Positions 7,702 to 14,990 are shown, counted from the first letter of the stretch. The stretch: 20,721 nt of DNA from an uncultured Clostridia bacterium (GCA_947629275.1 CANRDG010000017.1:1-20721), one strand, 5' to 3'. The notes: generated by a model from the sequence alone, not told the origin. A program made the numbers and translations.

Positions 7702-7730
7702 TTGACAAACGGTCAAAACTGTGTTACACT
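7702..7730 (+). promoter_or_regulatory. Promoter of the thiamine operon
   Basis: TTGACA (7702-7707), a 17-bp spacer and TACACT (7725-7730), with TG just upstream of the -10, place initiation near 7737, immediately before the riboswitch. A second TTGACA lies at 7690-7695. An inverted repeat TTGAC-5-GTCAA (7702-7716) overlaps the -35 and could be an operator. Confidence 0.75.
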
Positions 7731-7744
7731 ATAATATAATAGTA

Positions 7745-7835
7745 AAACATAGTGGGGAGCTTGCTTGACAGGCTGAGAGGGGAGTTGTGCTCCCGACCCC
7801 TTATCTGATTTGGGTAATGCCAACGTAGAGAGTTT
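7745..7835 (+). ncRNA. TPP riboswitch (THI element) aptamer
   Basis: Conserved THI-box blocks are present in order: GGCTGAGA (7771-7778), GACCCCTTATCTGATTTGGG across 7795-7814, then TAATGCCAACGTAGAGAG. P1 can close with AAAC (7745-7748) and GTTT (7832-7835). An optional extra P3 hairpin is formed by GGGAG (7780-7784) and CTCCC (7790-7794). It binds thiamine pyrophosphate. Together with the hairpin just downstream it forms a transcription-terminating switch for the thi operon. Confidence 0.95.
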
Positions 7836-7836
7836 G

Positions 7837-7873
7837 ATGCGGAGGAGTACCTGTGTACTTTTCCGCATTTTTT
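7837..7873 (+). terminator. Riboswitch-controlled intrinsic terminator
   Basis: A continuous 14-bp stem pairs 7837-7850 with 7855-7868 (two G-U pairs) around a CTGT tetraloop, and is followed by TTTTT (7869-7873). It starts one base after the aptamer P1 strand. The segment GGAGTAC (7844-7850) can instead pair with GTGCTCC (7787-7793) of the aptamer P3 hairpin, a plausible ligand-free antiterminator. TPP binding would hold P3 and allow the terminator to form. Confidence 0.92.
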
Positions 7874-7887
7874 GACAGGGTGATGTT

Positions 7888-8082
7888 ATGGTAAAAATAA
7901 ACGGCGAGCTTATAAATGCCGCAGGAAAGACTGTGGAAGAATATCTTTCGGCGGCAGGATATGACAAAAAACGCGTTGCTGTGGAGCTTAACGGCGACAT
8001 ACTGCCAAAGTGCGCTTATGCAGATACAGTTCTTAAAGACGGCGACAGCGCGGAGGTGGTAAGCTTTGTCGGGGGCGGTTGA
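7888..8082 (+). CDS. thiS: Sulfur carrier protein ThiS
   Basis: A 64-residue ubiquitin-like (beta-grasp) carrier. Its C-terminal Gly is adenylated by ThiF and then converted to the thiocarboxylate that gives sulfur to the thiazole ring on ThiG. The protein ends FVGGG, the required exposed di-glycine tail. The N-terminus MVKINGELI and the ELNGDILP segment (residues 33-40) are typical of the family. ATG 7888 is preceded by AGGGTG at 7877-7882. It is the first gene after the riboswitch terminator, and its last 17 bases overlap the start of thiF. Confidence 0.94.
   Translation: MVKINGELINAAGKTVEEYLSAAGYDKKRVAVELNGDILPKCAYADTVLKDGDSAEVVSFVGGG
8052..8068 (+). promoter_or_regulatory. Ribosome binding site and TTG start of thiF inside thiS
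   Basis: GGAGG (8052-8056) lies nine bases before TTG (8066-8068), within the thiS coding region. An in-frame TAA at 8060-8062 excludes any earlier thiF start. The arrangement suggests translational coupling of carrier and adenylyltransferase. Confidence 0.8.
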
Positions 8083-8701
8083 CAGGCAGGTACTTCACCG
8101 CGTTTTGGCAGAGCGTTACGGAGAGGAAACGGCTGAAAGGCTTGAAAATTCGACGGCGGCGGTATGCGGACTTGGCGGACTGGGTTCTAATATCGCAATA
8201 GACTTGGTGCGCGGCGGCGTGGGTAAACTGATACTTATAGACTTTGACAGGGTGGACGTTTCAAACCTGCACAGGCAGCAATACAAAGCGGCGCAGGTGG
8301 GTATGCTGAAAACCGAGGCTATGGCTGAAAATATCCGCGAGATAATGCCGTATACCGAAATTGTAACGCATAACGTGAAACTGACGGAAGAAAACATCTG
8401 TAAGTATGTTGCAGATGCAGATGTTATATGCGAGGCGTTCGACGAAGCCGTAAGCAAGGCTATGCTTATAAATACGCTTTGTGAAAAAATGCCCGAAAAG
8501 TATATAACGGCTTCTTCGGGAATGGCAGGCTTCGGGAGTGGAAACGACATAAAAACGCGCAGGATAACAGAGAGATTCTATCTTTGCGGTGACGGCAAAA
8601 GCGATGTTTCTACCGAAAAAACGCTGGTTTCTGCAAGGGTGTCGCTTTGCGCCGCGCATGAGGCTCTGGCAGCTTTGAAGATACTGGCAGGGAAAATATA
8701 A
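8066..8701 (+). CDS. thiF: ThiS adenylyltransferase ThiF (small Firmicutes-type)
   Basis: An E1-like enzyme that activates the C-terminus of ThiS with ATP. The 211-residue length fits the shorter ThiF subfamily found in Clostridia rather than the ~250-residue E. coli form. The Rossmann nucleotide-binding loop GLGGLGS lies at 35-41. The acidic strand and Arg/Gln segment LIDFDRVDVSNLHRQQY (57-73) are diagnostic of E1/MoeB/ThiF proteins. Further conserved blocks are EAFDEA (123-128) and ITASSGMAGFG (147-157). The CxxC zinc pairs of MoeB/E. coli ThiF are not seen, as expected for the short form. Translation begins at a TTG codon overlapping thiS. thiG follows after 30 bp. Confidence 0.93.
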   Translation: MSGAVDRQVLHRVLAERYGEETAERLENSTAAVCGLGGLGSNIAIDLVRGGVGKLILIDFDRVDVSNLHRQQYKAAQVGMLKTEAMAENIREIMPYTEIVTHNVKLTEENICKYVADADVICEAFDEAVSKAMLINTLCEKMPEKYITASSGMAGFGSGNDIKTRRITERFYLCGDGKSDVSTEKTLVSARVSLCAAHEALAALKILAGKI

Positions 8702-8731
8702 CGACAAGTTTTTTGAAAAGAGGCTATACAT

Positions 8732-9505
8732 ATGAACAACAATGACAAGCTTAACTTAGGCGGTCATGAATTTGATTCGAGATTTATTTTAGGCTCGGGA
8801 AAGTATTCGCTGAAACTTATTGAGGCTGCGGTGCAGCACGCAGGGGCGCAGATAATCACCCTTGCGGTGCGGCGCGCCAACACAAAAGAGCAGGAGAGCA
8901 TTCTCGACCACATACCGCAGGGGGTTACGCTTTTGCCGAATACCTCGGGCGCGAGAACGGCGGAAGAAGCGGTGCGCATTGCAAGGCTTGCAAGGGAACT
9001 TGGCTGCGGCAATTTTGTAAAGATAGAGATAATGAAAGATTCAAAGTATCTGCTGCCCGACAATGCCGAGACCGTGAAAGCTACCGAAATTCTGGCAAAA
9101 GAGGGCTTTGTGGTAATGCCGTATATGTACCCCGACTTGTACACAGCGAGAGATCTGGTGAACGCAGGCGCGGCTGCCGTTATGCCGCTTGCCTCGCCGA
9201 TAGGTTCAAACAAGGGACTGGCGACGAAAGACTTCATACAGATACTTATAGATGAGATAGACCTGCCGATAATCGTAGACGCAGGCATAGGCAGACCCTC
9301 GCAGGCGTGCGAAGCTATGGAAATGGGCGCGGCGGCTGTTATGGCTAACACTGCTTTGGCAACGGCAGGCGACCTGCCCGTTATGGCAAAGGCTTTCAGA
9401 CAGGCGATAGAGGCAGGCAGAAGCGCTTACCTTGCAGGGCTTGGCAGAGTTATAACGCGCGGCGCGAGCGCCTCAGACCCGCTTACGGGATTTTTGCGCG
9501 ACTAA
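8732..9505 (+). CDS. thiG: Thiazole synthase ThiG
   Basis: Forms the thiazole phosphate carboxylate from 1-deoxy-D-xylulose 5-phosphate, dehydroglycine and the ThiS thiocarboxylate. The 257-residue TIM-barrel protein shows FILGSGKY (18-25), TLAVRR (43-48), LLPNTSGARTA (67-77), the Schiff-base lysine in FVKIEI (Lys97), MPLASPIGSNKGL (151-163) and VDAGIGRPS (182-190). The usual PLGSPIGS reads PLASPIGS here, a mild variation. ATG 8732 has AAAAGAGG at 8716-8723. It lies between thiF and thiH, the order expected for a thiazole-branch cluster. Confidence 0.96.
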   Translation: MNNNDKLNLGGHEFDSRFILGSGKYSLKLIEAAVQHAGAQIITLAVRRANTKEQESILDHIPQGVTLLPNTSGARTAEEAVRIARLARELGCGNFVKIEIMKDSKYLLPDNAETVKATEILAKEGFVVMPYMYPDLYTARDLVNAGAAAVMPLASPIGSNKGLATKDFIQILIDEIDLPIIVDAGIGRPSQACEAMEMGAAAVMANTALATAGDLPVMAKAFRQAIEAGRSAYLAGLGRVITRGASASDPLTGFLRD

Positions 9506-9526
9506 TTGGACTAGGGGGCGGCACAC

Positions 9527-10780
9527 ATGGACAACAGTTTTTTTGTAGACTCCGCACACCTTTCAAAAGAGGCGTTAGAGAAAAAGCACAGGCTTGAAAA
9601 CGACCCGTCTTTCAGAAAGAACCACATGGAGTATCTGGAGGGCATGGAAGTACTACAGTCTGACATCTGCGGAAAGGTAATGGCGCAGATGAAGTCTTAC
9701 GACTATGCAAAATACACGGCAAAAGATGTCAAGGCGGCACTAGAGCATGAAAATTGTTCTATAGAGGACTTCAAAGCGCTGCTCTCGCCTGCGGCAGAAC
9801 CTTTTTTAGAGCAGATGGCAGAGAGAGCAAGGCTTGAAACGAGCAAGCATTTCGGCAACACGGTGTATATTTTCACGCCGCTGTATATAGCGAACTATTG
9901 CGAAAATTACTGCGTTTACTGCGGCTTTAACTGCTATAACGACATCAACCGAATGAAACTTAACGAGCAGCAGATAGAGCATGAAATGAAAGTCATCGCT
10001 GACAGCGGCATGGAAGAAATTCTGATACTTACAGGCGAGAGCCGAGCGAAAAGTGACGTTAAGTACATAGGCGAGGCGTGCAAACTGGCGCGCAAGTATT
10101 TCAGAATGGTGGGGCTGGAAATATACCCCGTGAACACCAACGAATACAGGTATCTGCACGAGTGCGGCGCGGATTATGTTACTGTTTTTCAGGAAACATA
10201 CGACAGCGACAGGTACGAGCAGCTGCACCTTTTCGGGCACAAGAGGGTGTGGCCATACCGCTTTGACGCACAGGAAAGGGCGATACTCGGCGGCATGAGA
10301 GGGGTTGCGTTCTCGGCTTTGCTGGGGCTTGCGGATTTTAGAAAAGACGCGCTTGCTACCGCTATGCACGTATACTACCTGCAAAGAAAATATCCGCACG
10401 TTGAGATGTCGCTTTCCTGCCCGAGACTGAGACCTATAAAAAACAACGATACTATAAACCCTCTTGAAGTGCATGAAAAGCAGCTATGCCAGATAATTTG
10501 TGCTTACAGGATATTTTTGCCATATGTAGGCATAACCGTTTCCTCGCGTGAAAGCGCGCGGTTCAGAAACGGAATTGTGAAGATAGCTGCAACGAAGATA
10601 TCCGCAGGGGTATCGACGGGCATAGGCGACCACGAGAGCAAGTACACGGGTAAAGAGGCTGACGCACCCGAGGGCGACGAGCAGTTTGAGATAGACGACG
10701 GCAGGAGCCTTGGTACTATGTACAAAGACATAGAGGGCGAGGGGCTTCAGCCGGTGCTGAATGATTATCTGTATGTCTGA
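9527..10780 (+). CDS. thiH: 2-iminoacetate synthase ThiH (radical SAM)
   Basis: Cleaves tyrosine to dehydroglycine (2-iminoacetate) and p-cresol by radical SAM chemistry, providing the C2-N unit for ThiG. The oxygen-sensitive enzyme replaces the oxidase ThiO of aerobes, so its presence points to an anaerobe. In the 417-residue protein the [4Fe-4S] motif CxxxCxxC is Cys125, Cys129 and Cys132 (YCENYCVYCGFNC). Family blocks EILILTGESRAKS, VGLEIYPVN, VFQETYDSDRY and EMSLSCPRLRP follow. The C-terminal part includes GVSTGIGDHE. ATG 9527 has AGGGGG at 9513-9518. The end overlaps the next gene. Confidence 0.96.
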   Translation: MDNSFFVDSAHLSKEALEKKHRLENDPSFRKNHMEYLEGMEVLQSDICGKVMAQMKSYDYAKYTAKDVKAALEHENCSIEDFKALLSPAAEPFLEQMAERARLETSKHFGNTVYIFTPLYIANYCENYCVYCGFNCYNDINRMKLNEQQIEHEMKVIADSGMEEILILTGESRAKSDVKYIGEACKLARKYFRMVGLEIYPVNTNEYRYLHECGADYVTVFQETYDSDRYEQLHLFGHKRVWPYRFDAQERAILGGMRGVAFSALLGLADFRKDALATAMHVYYLQRKYPHVEMSLSCPRLRPIKNNDTINPLEVHEKQLCQIICAYRIFLPYVGITVSSRESARFRNGIVKIAATKISAGVSTGIGDHESKYTGKEADAPEGDEQFEIDDGRSLGTMYKDIEGEGLQPVLNDYLYV

Positions 10781-11354
10781 AATAATTTGCGTAACTAACA
10801 GAAAATTGTGCAGAGATGACTTTTTCAGACGTTTGGAAGAGATAGCGCAAAGCTGTGTTAAAGGTATTATTCTTCGTGAAAAAGACTTGACGGAAGAAGA
10901 ATATACCGCCTTAGCGAAAGAAGCAAAAAAGGCGTGCGGCGAAAAGCTGATAATTCACACACATGAAAAAACTGCAAAGCTGCTGGGCGTTAAAAAGATA
11001 CATATGCCGATGAGCGCGCTTGTAAATATGCAGGTAGATAAGGCGCTTTTTGAGGTGATAGGGGCTTCATGCCACAGCGCGCAGGAGGCTGAAAAAGCGC
11101 AGGAGCTTGGCTGCACATACATAACGGCAGGGCATATTTTTGCTACAGACTGCAAAAAGGGGTTGCAGCCGAGGGGAACAGAGTTTTTGAAAGAAGTGTG
11201 CGAGGCGGTTCACATTCCCGTTTACGCGATAGGCGGCATTAGTAATGAAAATCTGCACCTTGTAAAAGAGGCTGGCGCGGTGGGCGCATGCGTTATGAGC
11301 GGCGGCATGGTTTGTGAAAACGTATTGAAGTATTTTGAAGATTTGGGGCGATAA
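10773..11354 (+). CDS. tenI: TenI-like thiazole tautomerase (ThiE/TenI family)
   Basis: A 193-residue TIM-barrel protein related to ThiE but with TenI features. TenI of Bacillus subtilis converts the ThiG product into the aromatic thiazole carboxylate tautomer. Seen here: LREK (34-37), a histidine in GASCHSAQEA (His101, matching the active-site His of TenI), the TenI-type block GHIFATDCKKG (120-130) and IPVYAIGGI (148-156). The ThiE block NDRxDxA is replaced by HTHEKTAKL, which argues against thiamine phosphate synthase activity. A true ThiE is encoded two genes downstream. I prefer ATG 10773, which overlaps the thiH stop by 8 bp; ATG 10761 is an alternative, and neither has a strong binding site. 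Older annotation may call it a second thiE. Confidence 0.82.
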   Translation: MSEIICVTNRKLCRDDFFRRLEEIAQSCVKGIILREKDLTEEEYTALAKEAKKACGEKLIIHTHEKTAKLLGVKKIHMPMSALVNMQVDKALFEVIGASCHSAQEAEKAQELGCTYITAGHIFATDCKKGLQPRGTEFLKEVCEAVHIPVYAIGGISNENLHLVKEAGAVGACVMSGGMVCENVLKYFEDLGR

Positions 11355-11355
11355 T

Positions 11356-11829
11356 ATGGAAATAAAAACAAGGCGTGCTACAGAGCGCGATCTGGAGCGG
11401 ATAAACGCGCTTTTGTATCAGGTGGCAATGGTACACCACATAGGCAGGCCCGACCTTTTCAAGGCAGGCGAAAAGAAGTACACCGACGAGCAGCTTATCG
11501 AGATACTGCACGACGAGGACAGACCGATTTTTGCAGCGGTGGACGAAAACGACGTTATGCAAGGGTATGCTTTCTGTGTTATGCAAAAAAGCGGCGGCGG
11601 TGTGCTGACCGATATAAAAACGCTGTACATTGACGACATATGCGTTGACGAGGCGCAGAGGGGCAAGCACATAGGCACTAAAGTTTATGAAGCTGCGATA
11701 GAATACGCAAAAGAGCAGGGCTGCCACAATGTTACGCTGAATGTGTGGGAATGCAACCCGACGGCGATGGCGTTTTATAAGTCGCTGGGAATGAAGCCTT
11801 ACAAAACGGGCATGGAGGTAATACTTTGA
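11356..11829 (+). CDS. GNAT-family N-acetyltransferase within the thi operon
   Basis: A 157-residue single-domain acetyl-CoA-dependent acyltransferase. The acetyl-CoA pyrophosphate-binding motif A is DDICVDEAQRGKHIGTKVYE (93-112), with QRGKHIG as the Q/RxxGxG/A signature. The C-terminal NPTAMAFYKSLGM (134-146) is motif B. Its substrate cannot be read from the sequence; RimI-like protein N-terminal acetylation and small-amine acetylation are both possible. ATG 11356 begins one base after the tenI stop and has GGGG eight bases upstream; an earlier in-frame ATG at 11335 lies inside tenI and has no better site. Its stop overlaps the thiE start by 4 bp. This tight fit between two thiamine genes suggests a role tied to them, but that is inference. 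Confidence 0.88.
   Translation: MEIKTRRATERDLERINALLYQVAMVHHIGRPDLFKAGEKKYTDEQLIEILHDEDRPIFAAVDENDVMQGYAFCVMQKSGGGVLTDIKTLYIDDICVDEAQRGKHIGTKVYEAAIEYAKEQGCHNVTLNVWECNPTAMAFYKSLGMKPYKTGMEVIL
11814..11828 (+). promoter_or_regulatory. Ribosome binding site and TTG start of thiE
   Basis: GGAGG (11814-11818) is followed seven bases later by TTG (11826-11828). That codon overlaps the GNAT stop TGA (11827-11829) in the arrangement TTGA, typical of termination-reinitiation coupling. Confidence 0.8.
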
Positions 11830-12446
11830 GAACCCCAGACGTTACTTTGTATGTGTGCACCGACAGCGGACTGATGTCATGCGATACGGTTGAGCAGTCG
11901 GTGGAAGAAAGCATAAAAGGCGGCGCGACAGTTATTCAGCTGCGCGAAAAAAACGCGACGGGCAGGGAATTTTTTGAGCTTGCCAAAAGCGTAAAGAAGA
12001 TAACCGACCACTATGGCGTGCCGCTTATTATAAACGACAGAGCCGATATTGCACTTGCGGCTGACTGCTCGGGCGTACACGTGGGGCAAAAGGATATGCC
12101 GTGTGCAGAGCTCAGAAAAATAATGGGCGGCAAAATAATCGGCGTTTCTGCCGCGACTGTTGAAGAAGCCGTAAAAGCGCAGGCAGACGGAGCGGACTAC
12201 ATAGGCGTGGGGGCTGTTTGCCAAACGGGTACGAAGACCGACACGCGCCCTGTGAGCATTGAAACTCTAAAAGCGATAAGGGCGGCGGTGTGCATACCCA
12301 TGGTGATAATAGGCGGCGTTAATGAAAACACGCTGCACCGCTTTAAGGGGCTTGGGATAGACGGCATAGCGGTGATATCGGCTGTCATAGCGAAGAAAGA
12401 TATTGCGCAGGCTGCCGCTGATATAAAGAAAATGTGGCTGGAGTAG
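11826..12446 (+). CDS. thiE: Thiamine phosphate synthase ThiE
   Basis: Joins HMP pyrophosphate to the thiazole phosphate to give thiamine phosphate. The 206-residue TIM-barrel protein has all the usual ThiE blocks: VIQLREK (36-42), LIINDRADIALA (67-78), GVHVGQKD (83-90), IIGVSA (104-109), DYIGVGAVCQTGTK (124-137), MVIIGGVNEN (159-168) and GIAVISAV (180-187). These cover diphosphate binding and Mg coordination and set it apart from the TenI-like paralogue upstream. Translation starts at TTG, coupled to the GNAT gene. thiD follows after 12 bp. Confidence 0.95.
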   Translation: MRTPDVTLYVCTDSGLMSCDTVEQSVEESIKGGATVIQLREKNATGREFFELAKSVKKITDHYGVPLIINDRADIALAADCSGVHVGQKDMPCAELRKIMGGKIIGVSAATVEEAVKAQADGADYIGVGAVCQTGTKTDTRPVSIETLKAIRAAVCIPMVIIGGVNENTLHRFKGLGIDGIAVISAVIAKKDIAQAAADIKKMWLE

Positions 12447-12458
12447 CTGGGGTAGAAT

Positions 12459-13277
12459 ATGTCAAACAATTGTAATATAAAAACGGCGCTGACTATAGCA
12501 GGCTCAGACTCGAGCGGCGGCGCAGGCATACAGGCTGACATAAAGACTATGACAGTTCTCGGGGTGTACGCTATGAGCGCGATAACCTCGCTTACAGCAC
12601 AGAATACCATGGGCGTTACCGACGTGAGCGATGTTTCACCGGACCTTTTGAAAATGCAGATAGATGCGGTTTTTGAGGATATTTTTCCAAACGCTGTGAA
12701 AGTGGGCATGGTGTCTTCTGCCGAGCTTGCACAGGTCATAGCGGACAGGCTGAAATACTACGGCGCGAAAAATATAGTGGTAGACCCCGTTATGGTATCG
12801 ACAAGCGGAAGCACGCTTGCAAAAGACGGCTGCGTAAAGAAAATGGAAGAAAAGCTATTCCCGTTGGCTAAACTCATTACGCCCAACATACCCGAAGCTG
12901 AAATACTGTGGGGCAAGCGCATTTCAAGCCGCGATGATATGCAAAACTGCGCTATAGGACTTGCCCAAAGGTACGGCTGCGCGGTGCTGCTTAAAGGCGG
13001 GCACTGTGAAGACGGCGCGGACGATATTTTAGTATACAAAAAATGCGATAAAGAAATATGGCTCACCGGCGAGAGGATAGATAACCCCAACACGCACGGC
13101 ACGGGCTGCACGCTTTCAAGCGCTGTGGCGGCATACTTAGCGAGGGGAGAAGATCTTGAAAACGCGGTAAAAAGAGCGAAAAAATATCTTACAGGTGCGA
13201 TAGGTGCAGGTCTTGATTTAGGCAAAGGGCGCGGACCGCTTGACCATGCATACGCGCTGAGAAAACATATACAATAA
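12459..13277 (+). CDS. thiD: HMP/HMP-phosphate kinase ThiD
   Basis: A ribokinase-fold enzyme that phosphorylates hydroxymethylpyrimidine and HMP phosphate to the pyrophosphate used by ThiE. The 272-residue length is standard. Visible motifs are the substrate loop AGSDSSGGAG (14-23), KTMTVLGVYAMSAITSLTAQN (starting at residue 29), KVGMV (81-85), VVDPVM (107-112), ITPNIPEAE (140-148), LLKGGH (177-182) and the ATP/anion-hole motif NTHGTGCTLSSA (211-222). No fused ThiE domain is present. ATG 12459 has GGGG at 12449-12452. It sits 15 bp before thiC, its metabolic predecessor in the pyrimidine branch. Confidence 0.96.
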   Translation: MSNNCNIKTALTIAGSDSSGGAGIQADIKTMTVLGVYAMSAITSLTAQNTMGVTDVSDVSPDLLKMQIDAVFEDIFPNAVKVGMVSSAELAQVIADRLKYYGAKNIVVDPVMVSTSGSTLAKDGCVKKMEEKLFPLAKLITPNIPEAEILWGKRISSRDDMQNCAIGLAQRYGCAVLLKGGHCEDGADDILVYKKCDKEIWLTGERIDNPNTHGTGCTLSSAVAAYLARGEDLENAVKRAKKYLTGAIGAGLDLGKGRGPLDHAYALRKHIQ

Positions 13278-13292
13278 GGAGAGGTGCGAAAA

Positions 13293-14597
13293 ATGTCAGA
13301 ATACACGACACAAATGGACGCTGCGAAGAAGGGTATCATCACCAAAGAGATGAAAGCGGTGGCAAAGAAAGAATACCGCAGCGAGGAGGAAATTCGCGGG
13401 CTTGTGGCGAAAGGTCAGGTGGCTATTTGTGCTAATAAGAACCACAAGTGCTTAGACCCAAACGGCGTGGGCTCAATGCTTTCAACGAAGATAAATGTGA
13501 ACCTCGGGGTATCGCGCGACTGCAAAGACTATGACATTGAGATGAAGAAGGTAATGCAGGCGGTAGAGCTTGGCGCGCACGCGATAATGGATCTTTCCTC
13601 GCACGGGAACACCCAGCCGTTCAGACAAAAGCTGACTAGCGAATGTCCTGCGATGATAGGCACTGTGCCGGTCTACGACAGCGTTATACACTATCAGAGG
13701 GACTTATCAGAGCTTACAGCGAAAGACCTTATTGACGTTGTAAGGCTGCACGCGCAGGACGGCGTTGACTTTGTTACGCTGCACTGCGGAATAACACGCA
13801 AGACCATAGAGCAGATAAAAAAGCACAAGCGCAAGATGAACATAGTGTCGCGCGGCGGCTCACTTATATTCGCGTGGATGTGCATGACGGGGCAGGAGAA
13901 CCCTTTCTATGAGTATTTTGACGAGATACTTGACATATGCCGCGAGTATGATGTGACTATCTCACTTGGCGATGCCTGCCGCCCCGGCTGTCTTGCGGAC
14001 GCGAGCGACGTTTGCCAGATAGAGGAGCTTGTGCGGCTGGGCGAGCTTACAAAACGCGCATGGGAAAAGGACGTTCAGGTGATGATAGAGGGCCCGGGTC
14101 ATATGCCGCTGGATCAGATAGCGGCTAACATGAAGATACAGCAGACAATCTGTATGGGCGCGCCGTTTTACGTTCTCGGACCGCTTGTTACCGACATAGC
14201 GCCGGGGTACGACCACATAACATCTGCGATAGGCGGTGCGATTGCAGCAAGCGCAGGTGCGGCTTTTCTGTGTTATGTAACGCCTGCGGAACATCTTGCT
14301 CTGCCCAACGTTGACGACGTAAAGCAGGGTATAATCGCCTCAAAGATAGCTGCCCACGCGGCTGACATAGCAAAAGGCATACCACACGCGAGAGATATTG
14401 ACGATGCGATGGCGGACGCGCGCAGGACATTTGACTGGGAAAAGCAGTGGGAATGTTCCATTGACCCCGAGACCGCCAAGAAGATACGCGCTGACAGAAG
14501 CCCCGAGATAGAGGAAAGCTGTTCGATGTGCGGCAAATTCTGCGCTGTGCGGAGCATGAACAAGGCTCTTAACGGCGAGTATATAGATATTTTATAA
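13293..14597 (+). CDS. thiC: Phosphomethylpyrimidine synthase ThiC
   Basis: A radical SAM enzyme that rearranges 5-aminoimidazole ribotide into HMP phosphate. At 434 residues it is the short bacterial form without the long N-terminal region of the ~630-residue E. coli protein. The C-terminal cluster motif CxxCxxxxC is Cys410, Cys413 and Cys418 (CSMCGKFC). Other family blocks are NVNLGVSRD, DLSSHGN, TVPVYDS, TLHCGIT, SRGGSL, LGDACRPGC, IEGPGHMPLDQI, GPLVTDIAPGYDHIT and LPNVDDVKQG. I use ATG 13293, after the AAGGAGAGG-type site near 13276-13284; an upstream GTG at 13284 lies within that site. It is the last biosynthetic gene of the operon. Confidence 0.96.
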   Translation: MSEYTTQMDAAKKGIITKEMKAVAKKEYRSEEEIRGLVAKGQVAICANKNHKCLDPNGVGSMLSTKINVNLGVSRDCKDYDIEMKKVMQAVELGAHAIMDLSSHGNTQPFRQKLTSECPAMIGTVPVYDSVIHYQRDLSELTAKDLIDVVRLHAQDGVDFVTLHCGITRKTIEQIKKHKRKMNIVSRGGSLIFAWMCMTGQENPFYEYFDEILDICREYDVTISLGDACRPGCLADASDVCQIEELVRLGELTKRAWEKDVQVMIEGPGHMPLDQIAANMKIQQTICMGAPFYVLGPLVTDIAPGYDHITSAIGGAIAASAGAAFLCYVTPAEHLALPNVDDVKQGIIASKIAAHAADIAKGIPHARDIDDAMADARRTFDWEKQWECSIDPETAKKIRADRSPEIEESCSMCGKFCAVRSMNKALNGEYIDIL

Positions 14598-14610
14598 GGG
14601 AGGTGTACAT

Positions 14611-14937
14611 ATGGTCTATTTTGGTGAAAGGTTGAAACAATTAAGGATCGAGGCAGGCTATTCTCAGCTTGATCTTGCTCAGGTGTTGGGGCTTTCGCGT
14701 TCTGCGATATGTTATTATGAAAAGTCCAGAAGAAATCCGTCTACGGAGATAATTGTAAAGATCTCGGAATTTTTCAATATTCCCGTTGATTCTCTGCTTG
14801 AGCTTGATGACAAGAGAATGATGCTCGATGTTTCGGGTCTTACGGGTGACGAGATAAAGTCTTTGCAGCGTACCGTTGACAAGTACAGAAAAAATCACGA
14901 AAAAGAAAGTAAAGCTAAAAAAGCGCCTGTAAAATAA
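14611..14937 (+). CDS. XRE-family helix-turn-helix regulator at the end of the thi operon
   Basis: A 108-residue DNA-binding protein with an HTH_3/Xre domain at about 5-62: FGERLKQLRIEAGYSQLDLA, then LGLSRSAICYYEKSRRNPS as the turn and recognition helix, and FNIPVDSLLEL. A short helical tail (about 72-96) may dimerise, and the last residues are Lys-rich. ATG 14611 has a strong GGGAGG 5 to 10 bases upstream and starts 13 bp after thiC; no promoter is obvious in between, so it is probably cotranscribed. Its codons use more T-ending triplets than the thi genes. Its target is unknown. Autoregulation at the operon promoter is a guess based on the inverted repeat there. Confidence 0.88.
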   Translation: MVYFGERLKQLRIEAGYSQLDLAQVLGLSRSAICYYEKSRRNPSTEIIVKISEFFNIPVDSLLELDDKRMMLDVSGLTGDEIKSLQRTVDKYRKNHEKESKAKKAPVK

Positions 14938-14953
14938 TTTCACAGACGTAAAT

Positions 14954-14990
14954 GACCCGCTCGGAAAAACTCCGAACGGGTCTTATGTTT
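14954..14990 (+). terminator. Terminator of the thi operon
   Basis: A stem pairs GACCCG-TCGGA (14954-14965, one bulged C) with TCCGA-CGGGTC (14971-14982, one bulged A) around AAAAC. It is followed by TTATGTTTTA. It closes the thiS-to-xre transcript and faces the end of the minus-strand lipoprotein gene. Confidence 0.82.

Noticed and set aside
7841..7847. GGAGGAG as a ribosome binding site for a leader peptide
   Set aside because: It is within the 5' arm of the riboswitch terminator, and no suitable start codon follows before the T-run.
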